NCBI GenBank assembly: GCA_031415375.1
Contig: JANORP010000479.1
Coordinates: 1-64,000 of the forward strand
From: JADKCL01 sp031415375
Lineage (GTDB): Bacteria; Bacteroidota; Bacteroidia; J057; JADKCL01
Direction of reading: 5' to 3'
DNA: 64,000 nt
Numbering within the stretch: position 1 is the stretch's first letter; each line of letters starts with the position of its first letter. The notes under the pieces are model-generated. The model had not been told where the DNA came from and did no database searches. It worked only from the letters and a program-made list of their open reading frames with translations. The position numbers and the translations under genes are program-made. This document shows positions 44,213-53,100 of this stretch, piece by piece.

Positions 44213-45904
44213 TCAGAAGAGCCCAGATATCTTGCCGTTGCTGTCGATGTCGATTTTTTCTGCACTGGGTACCGAGGGCAAGCCCGGCATGCGCAGCATA
44301 TTCCCCAAGATCGGAATCAGGAAGCCTGCACCTGCCGCAACCTCGATCTCACGCACTGTCATTTCGAAGCCCGATGGCCGGCCCAAGATCTTGGGGTCAT
44401 CGGTAAATGAGCTCTGGGTTTTGGCCATGCAGACCGGCAAGTGCTCGAGCCCAAGGCGCTTGATGCGGCGCAAAGCCACTTTAGCTTCGTTACCAAACAC
44501 AACCGAACCTGCGCCATAGACCTTCTTGGCAATGGCCTCGATCTTGTATTCGACAGGATCGTTCCAATCATATACTGGCCGATAGGGTCCCGTGCAACTC
44601 GCAACTGCTTTCACGACCTCGTTGGCGAGGTCCTTGACGCCTTCGCCGCCTTTGGCCCAGCCCTCGTTGAGCGCGACGCCGACGCCAAGCTCACGACAAC
44701 GATCCATCACGATCTTGATTTCCTCTTCGGTATCAGCCGAGAATCTATTGATGCTCACCACGCCGGGGACGCCATACATACGGATGTTCTCGATGTGTTT
44801 TTCGAGGTTGGGCAACCCTTTGCGCAAAGCCTCAGTATCGGGTTGCTTCAAATCGGCTAGTGGTTTGCCGCCATGGTATTTGAGGGCACGTATCGTGGCC
44901 ACCAAGACGATGGCCTTGGGAGATAGGCCCGAGTAGCCGCATTTGATATTGAGAAACTTCTCGGCACCCAGATCTGCCCCAAACCCTGCCTCTGTCACGA
45001 CATAGTTGCTCATCGTGAGGCCCATCTTGGTGGCGATCACCGAGTTGGTGCCTTGGGCAATGTTGGCAAATGGGCCGCCGTGGATGATGGCAGCATTGCC
45101 CTCAAGCGTCTGCACGAGATTGGGCTTGATGGCGTCTTTGAGCAGCACGGCCATGGCACCTTGGGCGTTGAGGTCACGGGCATAGATCGCCTTGCGTTCA
45201 AATGTATCTCCGACGTAGATATTGCCCATCTTTTGCTTGAGGTCATCAAGGTCTTTGCTCAGGCATAGGATCGCCATGATCTCGGATGCAGCGGTGATGT
45301 TGAAGCCGTCTTCGCGAGGCATGCCACCTGCCTTGCCGCCCAGGCCTACGACGATATTGCGCAGGGCGCGATCGTTCATGTCCATGACCCGCTTCCATGC
45401 GACCGAGCGTGGGTCGATGCCCAGCGAACGCTCGGCATCTTGAATGTTGTTGTCGATGAGTGCCGCCAACAAATTGTTGGCCTTTTCGATCGCGGAGAAA
45501 TCACCCGTGAAGTGCAGGTTGATGTCTTCCATGGGCACGACTTGCGAGTAACCACCGCCAGCAGCACCGCCCTTGACCCCGAAAACTGGGCCGAGCGAGG
45601 GCTCGCGCAAGACGACCGTCGCCTGCTTCCCGATTTTGTTGAGTCCCTCTGTAAGGCCGATCGAAGTCGTGGTTTTTCCTTCACCTGCCGGCGTCGGCGT
45701 GATCGCCGTCACGAGGATCAAATTGTTTTTCTTGACTTTGGCCTCGTTGATGAGGTGCAGCGGCAGCTTGGCCTTGTACTTGCCATACAACTCCAACTCA
45801 TCGACAGGGATGCCCATCTTGGTTGCAATCTCGTTGATGTGGCGCAGCGTGGCCGCCTGCGCGATGGCGAGGTCGGGATCGGTAGTCATTTTCGAATCAG
45901 CCAT
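44213..45904 (-). CDS. fhs: formate-tetrahydrofolate ligase
   Basis: This encodes 563 residues, the usual length. The ATP-binding loop TPTPAGEGKTTTSIGL lies at about residues 70-85. Other family segments are LREPSLGPVFGVKGGAAGGGYSQV (here shortened), NLHFTGDFSAIEKANNLLAA, and DLGAEKFLNIKCGYSGL. Near the C-terminus are PVCMAKTQSSFTDDP and GAGFLIPILGNMLRMPGLP. The enzyme makes 10-formyl-tetrahydrofolate from formate, ATP and tetrahydrofolate for purine and one-carbon metabolism. With FdhD and an FdhF-like protein in the window, formate handling is a recurring theme, although the genes are not adjacent. It stands alone on the minus strand, with a large palindrome just past its stop. Confidence 0.96.
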   Translation of the reverse strand: MADSKMTTDPDLAIAQAATLRHINEIATKMGIPVDELELYGKYKAKLPLHLINEAKVKKNNLILVTAITPTPAGEGKTTTSIGLTEGLNKIGKQATVVLREPSLGPVFGVKGGAAGGGYSQVVPMEDINLHFTGDFSAIEKANNLLAALIDNNIQDAERSLGIDPRSVAWKRVMDMNDRALRNIVVGLGGKAGGMPREDGFNITAASEIMAILCLSKDLDDLKQKMGNIYVGDTFERKAIYARDLNAQGAMAVLLKDAIKPNLVQTLEGNAAIIHGGPFANIAQGTNSVIATKMGLTMSNYVVTEAGFGADLGAEKFLNIKCGYSGLSPKAIVLVATIRALKYHGGKPLADLKQPDTEALRKGLPNLEKHIENIRMYGVPGVVSINRFSADTEEEIKIVMDRCRELGVGVALNEGWAKGGEGVKDLANEVVKAVASCTGPYRPVYDWNDPVEYKIEAIAKKVYGAGSVVFGNEAKVALRRIKRLGLEHLPVCMAKTQSSFTDDPKILGRPSGFEMTVREIEVAAGAGFLIPILGNMLRMPGLPSVPSAEKIDIDSNGKISGLF

Positions 45905-46204
45905 TTGAACAATCTATTTTTTTTAATGCGGGCTGAATATAGGATTTTTTTGGACTGGCACAGCAATGGGGATAGTTGTCGCCAGCCTATTCCACGCCTA
46001 TGGAGAGTACAATTGGAGATTCCTATCACCAAAACGTAAGGCAATTCAGAATACCAGTTGTGCCTACGGCTCAGAATTATTTTTATCCGTTGTGGAATTT
46101 TTCCATCCATCCAGTCTATCCAACAAGAACGTGCCAGCCGATGCATAGTAAACTTTGGGGCACAATCTAAATTTCTAGATTCAAAAATATCAGATTACAG
46201 AACT

Positions 46205-46936
46205 ATGAAAAGTCACAAGTTTCCTACCCCTTTTATCTTAGCCTTGGCGCTTGGTCTCTTTTTGGCCGCTTGCAGCCGTGAAGAAATCCAGCCTACTTCC
46301 AACGAAGCCTTGATACCCGTCATCGACTTCAAGCAAGACATGAGCGAAACAGATTACCTCATCGCGATGGACGCGTTGCAACACCCTACAAACGGCTCAG
46401 CAGTGCAGGGGCCACACCTGCAAGGTGCCCTAATCGACAGGGTTTTCAGCCTTGACTATGCAAATCATAGCCTCATCAGCATCGGCGGTGCAGCCTATGA
46501 TCGCCCCAATGACCAATGGCTTTCGGGCGCAAATGCAGGCAGCGTAGCCATCTCTCCTGCGTTGTTTGCACAGCTCAATGCGGCGGCGACACGCTCGATC
46601 CGCGTGCGCATCGACGACAACCCATTCCCTTTGTTTACTGGCTTTGACTTGCGCAATATCCATATCACGATGCTCGACAAAGGCAATCAAGTGATCGACG
46701 GCCTCTTTCAAGTCAGCACCCGTCAATACCTCTTTCTAGGCGCGGGCAATGCCGTCGGCGGACAGGTGGGCAGCACCGCTTGCGGAGCGGTGTCCCTCGG
46801 CCGACTCTATGGCGGCTTCAATCCTGCTTATACCAGTGTCACGGGAACGATCGACAATGCCTTCATCGCAGGCTGCTCACCTATCCTGATCGCTGCATCG
46901 ATCTCATTTTTCTTCACTGGAGCCCTCGTGCCATAA
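46205..46936 (+). CDS. hypothetical lipoprotein
   Basis: This encodes 243 residues from ATG 46205; earlier in-frame codons do not fit a secretory start. The signal is KSHKFPTPFILALALGLFLAAC with lipobox LAAC. The mature part is beta-rich with no known family (LIDRVFSLDYANHSLISIGGAAYDR, IRVRIDDNPFPLFTGFDLR; ends FFFTGALVP). Two Cys near the C-terminus (STACGAV, AGCSPI) may pair. A glycine- and alanine-rich segment (GAGNAVGGQVGSTACGAV) is present. It is likely anchored in the outer membrane. It is monocistronic, divergent from fhs, and followed by a long hairpin at 46966. Confidence 0.65.
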   Translation: MKSHKFPTPFILALALGLFLAACSREEIQPTSNEALIPVIDFKQDMSETDYLIAMDALQHPTNGSAVQGPHLQGALIDRVFSLDYANHSLISIGGAAYDRPNDQWLSGANAGSVAISPALFAQLNAAATRSIRVRIDDNPFPLFTGFDLRNIHITMLDKGNQVIDGLFQVSTRQYLFLGAGNAVGGQVGSTACGAVSLGRLYGGFNPAYTSVTGTIDNAFIAGCSPILIAASISFFFTGALVP

Positions 46937-46965
46937 GGAAAATCATTTCCGCTAAGGAATAAGGC

Positions 46966-47013
46966 TTTCGATAGGTTCCAATTCCGACGCCTCGGAATTG
47001 GAACCTATCGGAA
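46966..47013. repeat. 48-base hairpin palindrome
   Basis: Twenty-two-base arms with one G-T wobble close a CGCC loop; the perfect core is GATAGGTTCCAATTCCGA with TCGGAATTGGAACCTATC. It lies 29 bases after the lipoprotein stop. Only a weak T-run (TTTCATT) follows, so it may be a terminator, a 3'-end protector, or a mobile-type palindrome. Confidence 0.8.
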
Positions 47014-47219
47014 TTTCATTCCCAAGTAGGCAAATTTTCAAGGATGGCATTGCCCACTACTGAGTCCCAATTCACATCCATTCACTCAAAATATCCTACC
47101 TCTCACGCAATCTCCCATCACAATCCACGATCTCCAATTACCTTTGCACGACTTGGATCCAAACCTTCAATCGGTAGCTGCTGTGGCCAAGCGCAGCAAG
47201 CGAAAAACAAATACAATAC

Positions 47220-48209
47220 ATGCGCACATTAGCATCCATTCAACGCATCAAAGCCCTTGCCCCTATTGTGGGCGCAGACGCCATCGAGAAAGCCACCGTG
47301 CTCGGCTGGCAACTCGTCGTGAAAAAAGGCGAATTCCAAGTCGGTGATCTTGCGGTCTATTGCGAGATCGACTGCCTCATGCCCGACCGACCTGAGTTTG
47401 AGTTTCTCAAGGCGCGCGGCATGCGCATCCGCACCATCCGCTTGCGCGGAGAGATTTCCCAGGGGATCTGTTTTCCATTGAGCATTTTGCCTGTTGAGGT
47501 CGAGGCTGTCGAAGGCATCGATGTCACCGAGGTCATGGGCGTCGAGAAATATGAACCCCCGATTCCTGCATCGCTCTCGGGCGTCATGAAGGGTGGATTC
47601 CCAAGCTTCATTCCCAAGACCGACGAGACCCGCGTTCAAGTCTTGCAAGACATGCTCGACAAATATGCTGGCACTAGATGCTATGTCACCGAAAAGCTTG
47701 ATGGCAGCTCAGTCACTTACTACTTGAAGGACGGTGAATTTGGGGTCTGCTCACGCAACCTTGAATTGCTGGAATCTCCAGAAAACAGCCTTTGGAAAGT
47801 CGCACGCACGCTGCAAATCGAGGAAAAACTACGCGCCCGTGGAGGCAACCATGCCTTGCAAGGCGAGATTGTGGGCGAGGGCATCCAAGGCAACCTCTAC
47901 AAATTGCGCGGCCAAACGGTATTTTTCTTCAATCTCTTGGACATCGATGCCTACCGCTTTCTGGATTTTGCTGAATTTGAGGCTGCGATGACCGCCATGG
48001 GATTGCAGTCGGTACCCATCCTCGACCGCGCCTACATGCTTGTGAGCGACATTCCCGCACTCGTAACCCTAGGCACTGGCATATCGACCTTGTTCAAGGT
48101 CGAGCGCGAAGGCGTCGTCATTCGTCCGCTCAGCGAGGCACGCGACCTCATGGGGCGGGTCTCGTTCAAGGCCATCAACCCCGAATTTCTCCTCAAACAC
48201 GACCATTGA
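47220..48209 (+). CDS. RNA ligase, Rnl5/DraRnl type
   Basis: This encodes 329 residues. An N-terminal OB-fold region (about 1-110; GWQLVVKKGEFQVGDLAVYCEID, RTIRLRGEISQGICFP) precedes an adenylyltransferase domain. Motif I is TEKLDGSS with Lys159 as the AMP acceptor. Later motifs are CSRNLEL, GEIVGEGIQGN, EGVVIRP and the motif V lysine in SFKAINPEFLL. The N-terminal OB fold ahead of the ligase domain is the mark of the Deinococcus radiodurans RNA ligase family, which seals 3'-OH/5'-phosphate nicks in RNA, including in RNA:DNA hybrids. It would act in RNA repair in the cytoplasm. No partner kinase, phosphatase or RtcB gene is close, so it works as an orphan here. Confidence 0.88.
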   Translation: MRTLASIQRIKALAPIVGADAIEKATVLGWQLVVKKGEFQVGDLAVYCEIDCLMPDRPEFEFLKARGMRIRTIRLRGEISQGICFPLSILPVEVEAVEGIDVTEVMGVEKYEPPIPASLSGVMKGGFPSFIPKTDETRVQVLQDMLDKYAGTRCYVTEKLDGSSVTYYLKDGEFGVCSRNLELLESPENSLWKVARTLQIEEKLRARGGNHALQGEIVGEGIQGNLYKLRGQTVFFFNLLDIDAYRFLDFAEFEAAMTAMGLQSVPILDRAYMLVSDIPALVTLGTGISTLFKVEREGVVIRPLSEARDLMGRVSFKAINPEFLLKHDH

Positions 48210-48307
48210 GTTGCGATTCCACAAATGCAAATCGTGTGGGAAGGCGAACGCAAGCATCGATTTTCCCTTTGCGGATCAATGCAATTGTGCCTAATTTTCG
48301 GCTGTAA

Positions 48308-49564
48308 ATGCATACTTCAAGCGCGATCGTACCTCGGCGAAACAACCTGCTATTCGCATTCATCCCCTTGCTTGGGCTATGGCTGGCGCTTGGGGCTGGC
48401 TGTCAGGAGCCTGCCGCAGCCGCAGGAAATTCCGATCCGGTGGTAGAAGTAGCTTCACCGCCAAGCGTTCGCAAATTGACGTCTGAACTTTGGGAGGAGT
48501 TTGCTGCCGAGTGGGATTCGATATTCGCTGCCAAGTTGGATACCATGCAATGCCCTGGCACCGCTGTCGTGATCGTTCAAGACAGCCAAGTGATTTTCCA
48601 ACGCGGCTATGGCCTGCGGTCGATGCACGATACTGCAATGGTCGATGTGCATACACGCTTCAGAATTGGCAGCTTGTCCAAGGGCTTCGCCGGTGTGGTC
48701 GCGAGTTTGGTCGCGGCGCAAGGCAAGCTCCGATTCGATGAACGGGTGATTGACATCCTTCCCGAATTCAGGCTCAATGACTCCGCACAGACCGAGCGCA
48801 TCCGGGTTTGGCACCTGCTTTCACATTGCACGGGATTGCCGCGCCATACTTTTACCGCACGGTTCGAAGGAGATGAAGACCGAAGGGCCATCCTTTGCGA
48901 CTTGGAAAACGTGCCTGTGATTGGTGCCGAAGGAACGGTGTTTGCCTACCAAAATTTCTCATTTTCACTCATCGAGGAGATTCTTCAATTGCGCACGGGC
49001 AGCACCTATGCAGATCTGGTCGAATCCTTGATTTTTGAAAAGACCGGAATGGAGGATGCATCGATCAGAAAAGACAGCTGGTTGGCAGCGACCAACAAGG
49101 CCCTACCGCATAGCAACGACCGAGCCGGGAACTATCATCCGATGCCACTGAATTCCAAATACTTCAAATCACCCTCCGCTGGCGGCATCACAGCCTCTAT
49201 TGCTGACATGGGCAAATGGCTCACGGTGTTGTTGGGCCATCGCCCTGATGTCGCGCCGCAAACTGTGCTTGACTCGACATTTTTCCGCCGGGTAGTAACC
49301 CAATCGCGCGCCTTTGCCAACCGCTGGGAAGGCTCGCTCGCTACCTATTATGGCGCTGGATGGCGTATCATAGACCTTGGCGACCAAGAGATTATCTGCC
49401 ATGGTGGAAATGTGAATTTCTACCGCAGCGAAATCGCCTTTGACCGCAAGGCCGGCATCGGCATCTGCTTCCTTTTCAATGCCATGAGTGCGGGGCAGTC
49501 TGCGGCTCCGCATGACTTTTTCCAGTTCTACAATGCCTTCATGGCTGCCCATGTTCCAAACTAG
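48308..49564 (+). CDS. beta-lactamase-family serine hydrolase lipoprotein
   Basis: This encodes 418 residues. The N-terminus is a lipoprotein signal (LLFAFIPLLGLWLALGAGC). The catalytic domain belongs to the class C beta-lactamase/D,D-peptidase superfamily: SLSK (SxxK) in FRIGSLSKGFAG, YQN (YxN) in FAYQNFSFSLIEE, and HGG in ICHGGNVNFYRS. Such proteins in Bacteroidota are more often esterases or peptidases than antibiotic-hydrolysing enzymes. It is anchored in the envelope. The gene has its own leader 98 bases after the RNA ligase. Confidence 0.88.
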   Translation: MHTSSAIVPRRNNLLFAFIPLLGLWLALGAGCQEPAAAAGNSDPVVEVASPPSVRKLTSELWEEFAAEWDSIFAAKLDTMQCPGTAVVIVQDSQVIFQRGYGLRSMHDTAMVDVHTRFRIGSLSKGFAGVVASLVAAQGKLRFDERVIDILPEFRLNDSAQTERIRVWHLLSHCTGLPRHTFTARFEGDEDRRAILCDLENVPVIGAEGTVFAYQNFSFSLIEEILQLRTGSTYADLVESLIFEKTGMEDASIRKDSWLAATNKALPHSNDRAGNYHPMPLNSKYFKSPSAGGITASIADMGKWLTVLLGHRPDVAPQTVLDSTFFRRVVTQSRAFANRWEGSLATYYGAGWRIIDLGDQEIICHGGNVNFYRSEIAFDRKAGIGICFLFNAMSAGQSAAPHDFFQFYNAFMAAHVPN

Positions 49565-49673
49565 GCGAGTGGCTGTGCCTACAATCAAATGACATCCGAA
49601 GCACCCTATATTCAAAATTTCAGCCCGATTTCAGCCAGAATTGTTAAATTCTCGCACAATTACTGATTTCAAG

Positions 49674-49952
49674 ATGGCGCGTACCCACTCCACCGAATTT
49701 TTCCACTGCAACAACTGCGGCGAGGAAGTCAACCTGAAAGCCAAATCCTGTCCCAATTGCGGTGCCGACGACGAAACCGCTTGGAAAGATGGGATCAATA
49801 GTTATTTAATCGAGGAACAGGAAGATTTTGACTATGACGAGGTCGTCGCACGTGAGGTTCACGGGCATGCACCCAAGTCGCAGACGAAGTGGTGGGTCGT
49901 TGTATTGGCCATCGTATTGTTGGCGATCACGTTGTGGCGTTTTTTGTCGTAA
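49674..49952 (+). CDS. zinc-ribbon protein with C-terminal membrane anchor
   Basis: This encodes 92 residues from ATG 49674 (a TTG opens the frame 11 codons earlier). A zinc ribbon is plain at the N-terminus: FHCNNCGEEVNLKAKSCPNCGAD (two CxxC pairs, about residues 11-31). An acidic middle (EEQEDFDYDEVV) leads to one C-terminal transmembrane helix (WWVVVLAIVLLAITLWRFLS). The layout is that of a tail-anchored protein with the ribbon in the cytoplasm. Similar small proteins are common in Bacteroidota and have no known function. Confidence 0.78.
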   Translation: MARTHSTEFFHCNNCGEEVNLKAKSCPNCGADDETAWKDGINSYLIEEQEDFDYDEVVAREVHGHAPKSQTKWWVVVLAIVLLAITLWRFLS

Positions 49953-50093
49953 GGCCATCCGCTCATCGATTCATTCCCTAGCCTTATTTGTTACACGGTC
50001 GCATCGCAGCACCACCTGCTGCTTGTGGCTCCCTCCCCTCACGACGAAATGCAGCCTTGTGGCAGCAATCCCACGCATGCCATGAAACGCACA

Positions 50094-50121
50094 TCGGCCA
50101 CCCCATTGATGGAGTGGCCGA
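50094..50121 (-). terminator. terminator-like hairpin after the giant repeat gene
   Basis: Thirteen-base arms (TCGGCCACCCCAT and ATGGAGTGGCCGA, one mismatch) with a two-base centre lie 28 bases past the stop of the minus-strand repeat-protein gene. The following T content is low, so termination is likely but not certain. Confidence 0.55.
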
Positions 50122-50148
50122 CGCGATGCTTCATTGCTGAAGAAAAAC

Positions 50149-53100
50149 TTATTTAGGTACCACCTTACCACTTACCGGCGGGCAAGCTCCTTGCTTGTCA
50201 CCATGCTTGGCATGCACCGCCCAATCGGTTGCTGGGATCTCCAAAGTCACTGGCGCTTTGGGATTCTCTGGCGGAATATGGCAGATGACGATTTTGGCGA
50301 CCACCGGCTGCTTCACAGCGCCTTTTCCGTCCACCACACCCGTTTTCCCACCGACCGGCACTACTGCAGGCTTGCCGCCACCATCGATTGGCTTCACGCC
50401 ACCATCGACTGGCTTGCCGCCGCCATTGCTGCGACCTTGGTCACCTTCGAGGCAGGCACCCTGCGTGGCACCTTGCTCTTGGTAAATCGGCCACGACACG
50501 ATCGGGATCAAAATCGTCTGATTTTGATAGCAGATCGTGATCTGCTGCAAGTTGCATGCACCGACTACATCGCGATGTGACTGGTGACCAGCCCAAGCCG
50601 ACTCAGCAATCTCGATCGTCTGTGGATGCAAGGGATCGCCGGGCGGGATATGGCAGATGGTGATGCGTGCCTCGGGGCATGGCCCCTGCGTAGCACCTTG
50701 TGATTGGTAAGCCGCCCACGACGAGCTAGGCACGTTCATGTTTTGACCATCGATACAGATACTCATCAAGGTCATGTTGCAAGCGCCTTGCGTGTCGCCA
50801 TGTGCCTGATGGGCAGGCCAGGCATTCTGCGGGATCGTGAGCGTCTGCGGATTTTCAGGATTGCCCGGCGGAATGTGACAGATGGTGATGCCTTGCGAAG
50901 GACATGGACCCTGGATCCAACCTTGTGATTGGTAGTAAGGCCAAGCAGCCGTAGGAATCTGGCGCGTGTTACCGTCGGCGCAAATGCTCATCATCGTCAT
51001 GTTGCAAGCTCCTTGCGTGTCGCCATGCGCTTGGTGAGCAGGCCATGCACTCGGTGGTACCGAGATCGTCTGCGGATTGTCGGGGTTGCCCGGTGGAATG
51101 TGGCAAATCGTAATATCGACCTCAGGGCAAGGCCCTTGGGTGGCACCTTGCAGTTGGTAATAATTGAAGGTCGCATTGGTGATGTTCATCGTCTCACCGT
51201 TGAGGCAGATGGTCATTCCCCCCATGTTGCAGGCACCTTGGGTATCACCATGACCTTGGTGAGCAGCCCAGGCACTTTGCGGAATCGTGAGCGTCTGAGG
51301 ATTGCGCGGGTTGCCCGGTGGAATGTGGCAGATCGTGAGTTGCGGCTCTGGGCATGGCCCTTGCGTCGCACCTTGGGACTGGTAGGCTGGCCATGCCGCA
51401 GTTGGCACGGTCATCGTCTGCCCATCCACGCAGATCGTGACGGGCGTCGTGTTGCAAGCACCTTGCGTATCGCCATGCGCTTGGTGGGCAGGCCATGCAC
51501 TCGCAGGCACAGTGATCGTCTGCGGATTGCCGGGATTGCCAGGCGGGATATGGCAGATCGTCAATTGTTGCTCAGGGCAATCCCCTTGCTGCGCTCCAAG
51601 CGCCTGGTAGGCTGCCCAGCTGGAGGTCGGGATATTGATCTCCTGGTTGTTGTAGCAGATGCGCATCGGCGTCATGTTGCAAGCGCCTTGCTGGTCACCG
51701 TGGGCTTGGTGTGCAGGCCATGCGCTCGGGGCGATCGTGAGCGTCTGCGGATGCGAGGGGTCGCCCGGCGGCACGTGGCAGATGGTGATGTCAGCTTCTG
51801 GGCACTCGCCTTGCACCGCGCCTTGGGATTGATAGACTGCCCAACTTGCCGTTGGGACATTCAAGTCCTGACCATTCAAGCAGATGCGTATCATCGTCAT
51901 ATTACAAGCCCCACGGGTATCGCCATGCGCTTGGTGTGATGCCCAAGCACTCTGCGGGATCGTGATCGTTTGCGGATGCGATGGATCGCCTGGCGGGATA
52001 TGGCAAATGACAATCTGAGGCTCTGGGCACGCACCTTGAGTAGCCCCCTGAGACTGGTAAGAAGGCCAAGCCGCAGTCGGCACGGTGATCGTCTGGTCAT
52101 TGAAGCAGATCGTAATCGGCGTCATATTGCAAGCACCTTGCGTGTCGCCATGTCCCTGGTGGGCTGGCCATGCACTCTGCGGGATAGAGATCGTCTGCGG
52201 ATTGCCGGGATTGCCAGGTGGGATGTGACAAATCGTAATCTCATTTTCCTGCGGACAATCGCCTTCTATCGCACCTTGGGTGAGATAGACTTGCAAGGAT
52301 GCCCTTGGCACCTGGACCTCGCGGCCATTGAGGCAGATGACCACCATGGTCATGTTGCAAGCGCCTTGGGTGTCACCATGGCTTTGGTGCGAAGCCCAAG
52401 CACTTTGCGGAATCACGATCGTCTGCGGATGCGAGGGGTCGCCCGGTGGAATGTGGCAAATGGTGATCTCCTGCACAGGACATGGCCCCTGCGTCGCACC
52501 TTGGGATTGATAGCTAGGCCACGCTGCTTGAGGCACACTCATCGTCTGCCCGTCGATACAGATTTGCACAGGAGTCAAGTTGCAAGCACCTTGGGTGTCG
52601 CCATGTGCTTGGTGCGCTGCCCAGGCACTTTGCGGAATCGTGAGCGTCTGCGGATTGCCGGGATTGCCGGGCGGGATGTGACAAATCGTAATCTCTGGAT
52701 CAGGACATGGCCCCTCGGTATCGCCATGTGACAGGTGATAAGCCAGCGAAGCCCTAGGGATCTGCATGGTCGTCGATTGCCCACGGGTCGTCCCTACATG
52801 GCAAATGGTCACCGTGCTCATGTCGCAGGTGCCTTGGACATCCCCATGTGCCTGGTGGCTAGGCCACTCGGTCATCGGGATCGTAAGCGTCTGCGGGCTA
52901 TTGGGGCTGCCTGGTGGGATATGGCAAATGGTGATGCTCTGCACGGGGCAAGGCCCTTGCGTTGCACCCAATGCCTGGTAGGCAGGCCATGCAGCCGTCG
53001 GGATTTGCAGGGTTTGGCCCGTGCGCGAATCACCTTCGCGGTAGCAAATCGTCATCGGCGTCATGTTGCAAGCACCTTGGGTATCGCCATGCGATTGGTG

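Noticed and set aside
48308..49564. Call of a true antibiotic-resistance beta-lactamase
   Set aside because: The SxxK, YxN and HGG motifs fit the wider serine hydrolase superfamily. The lipoprotein form and HGG in place of KTG favour esterase or peptidase roles.
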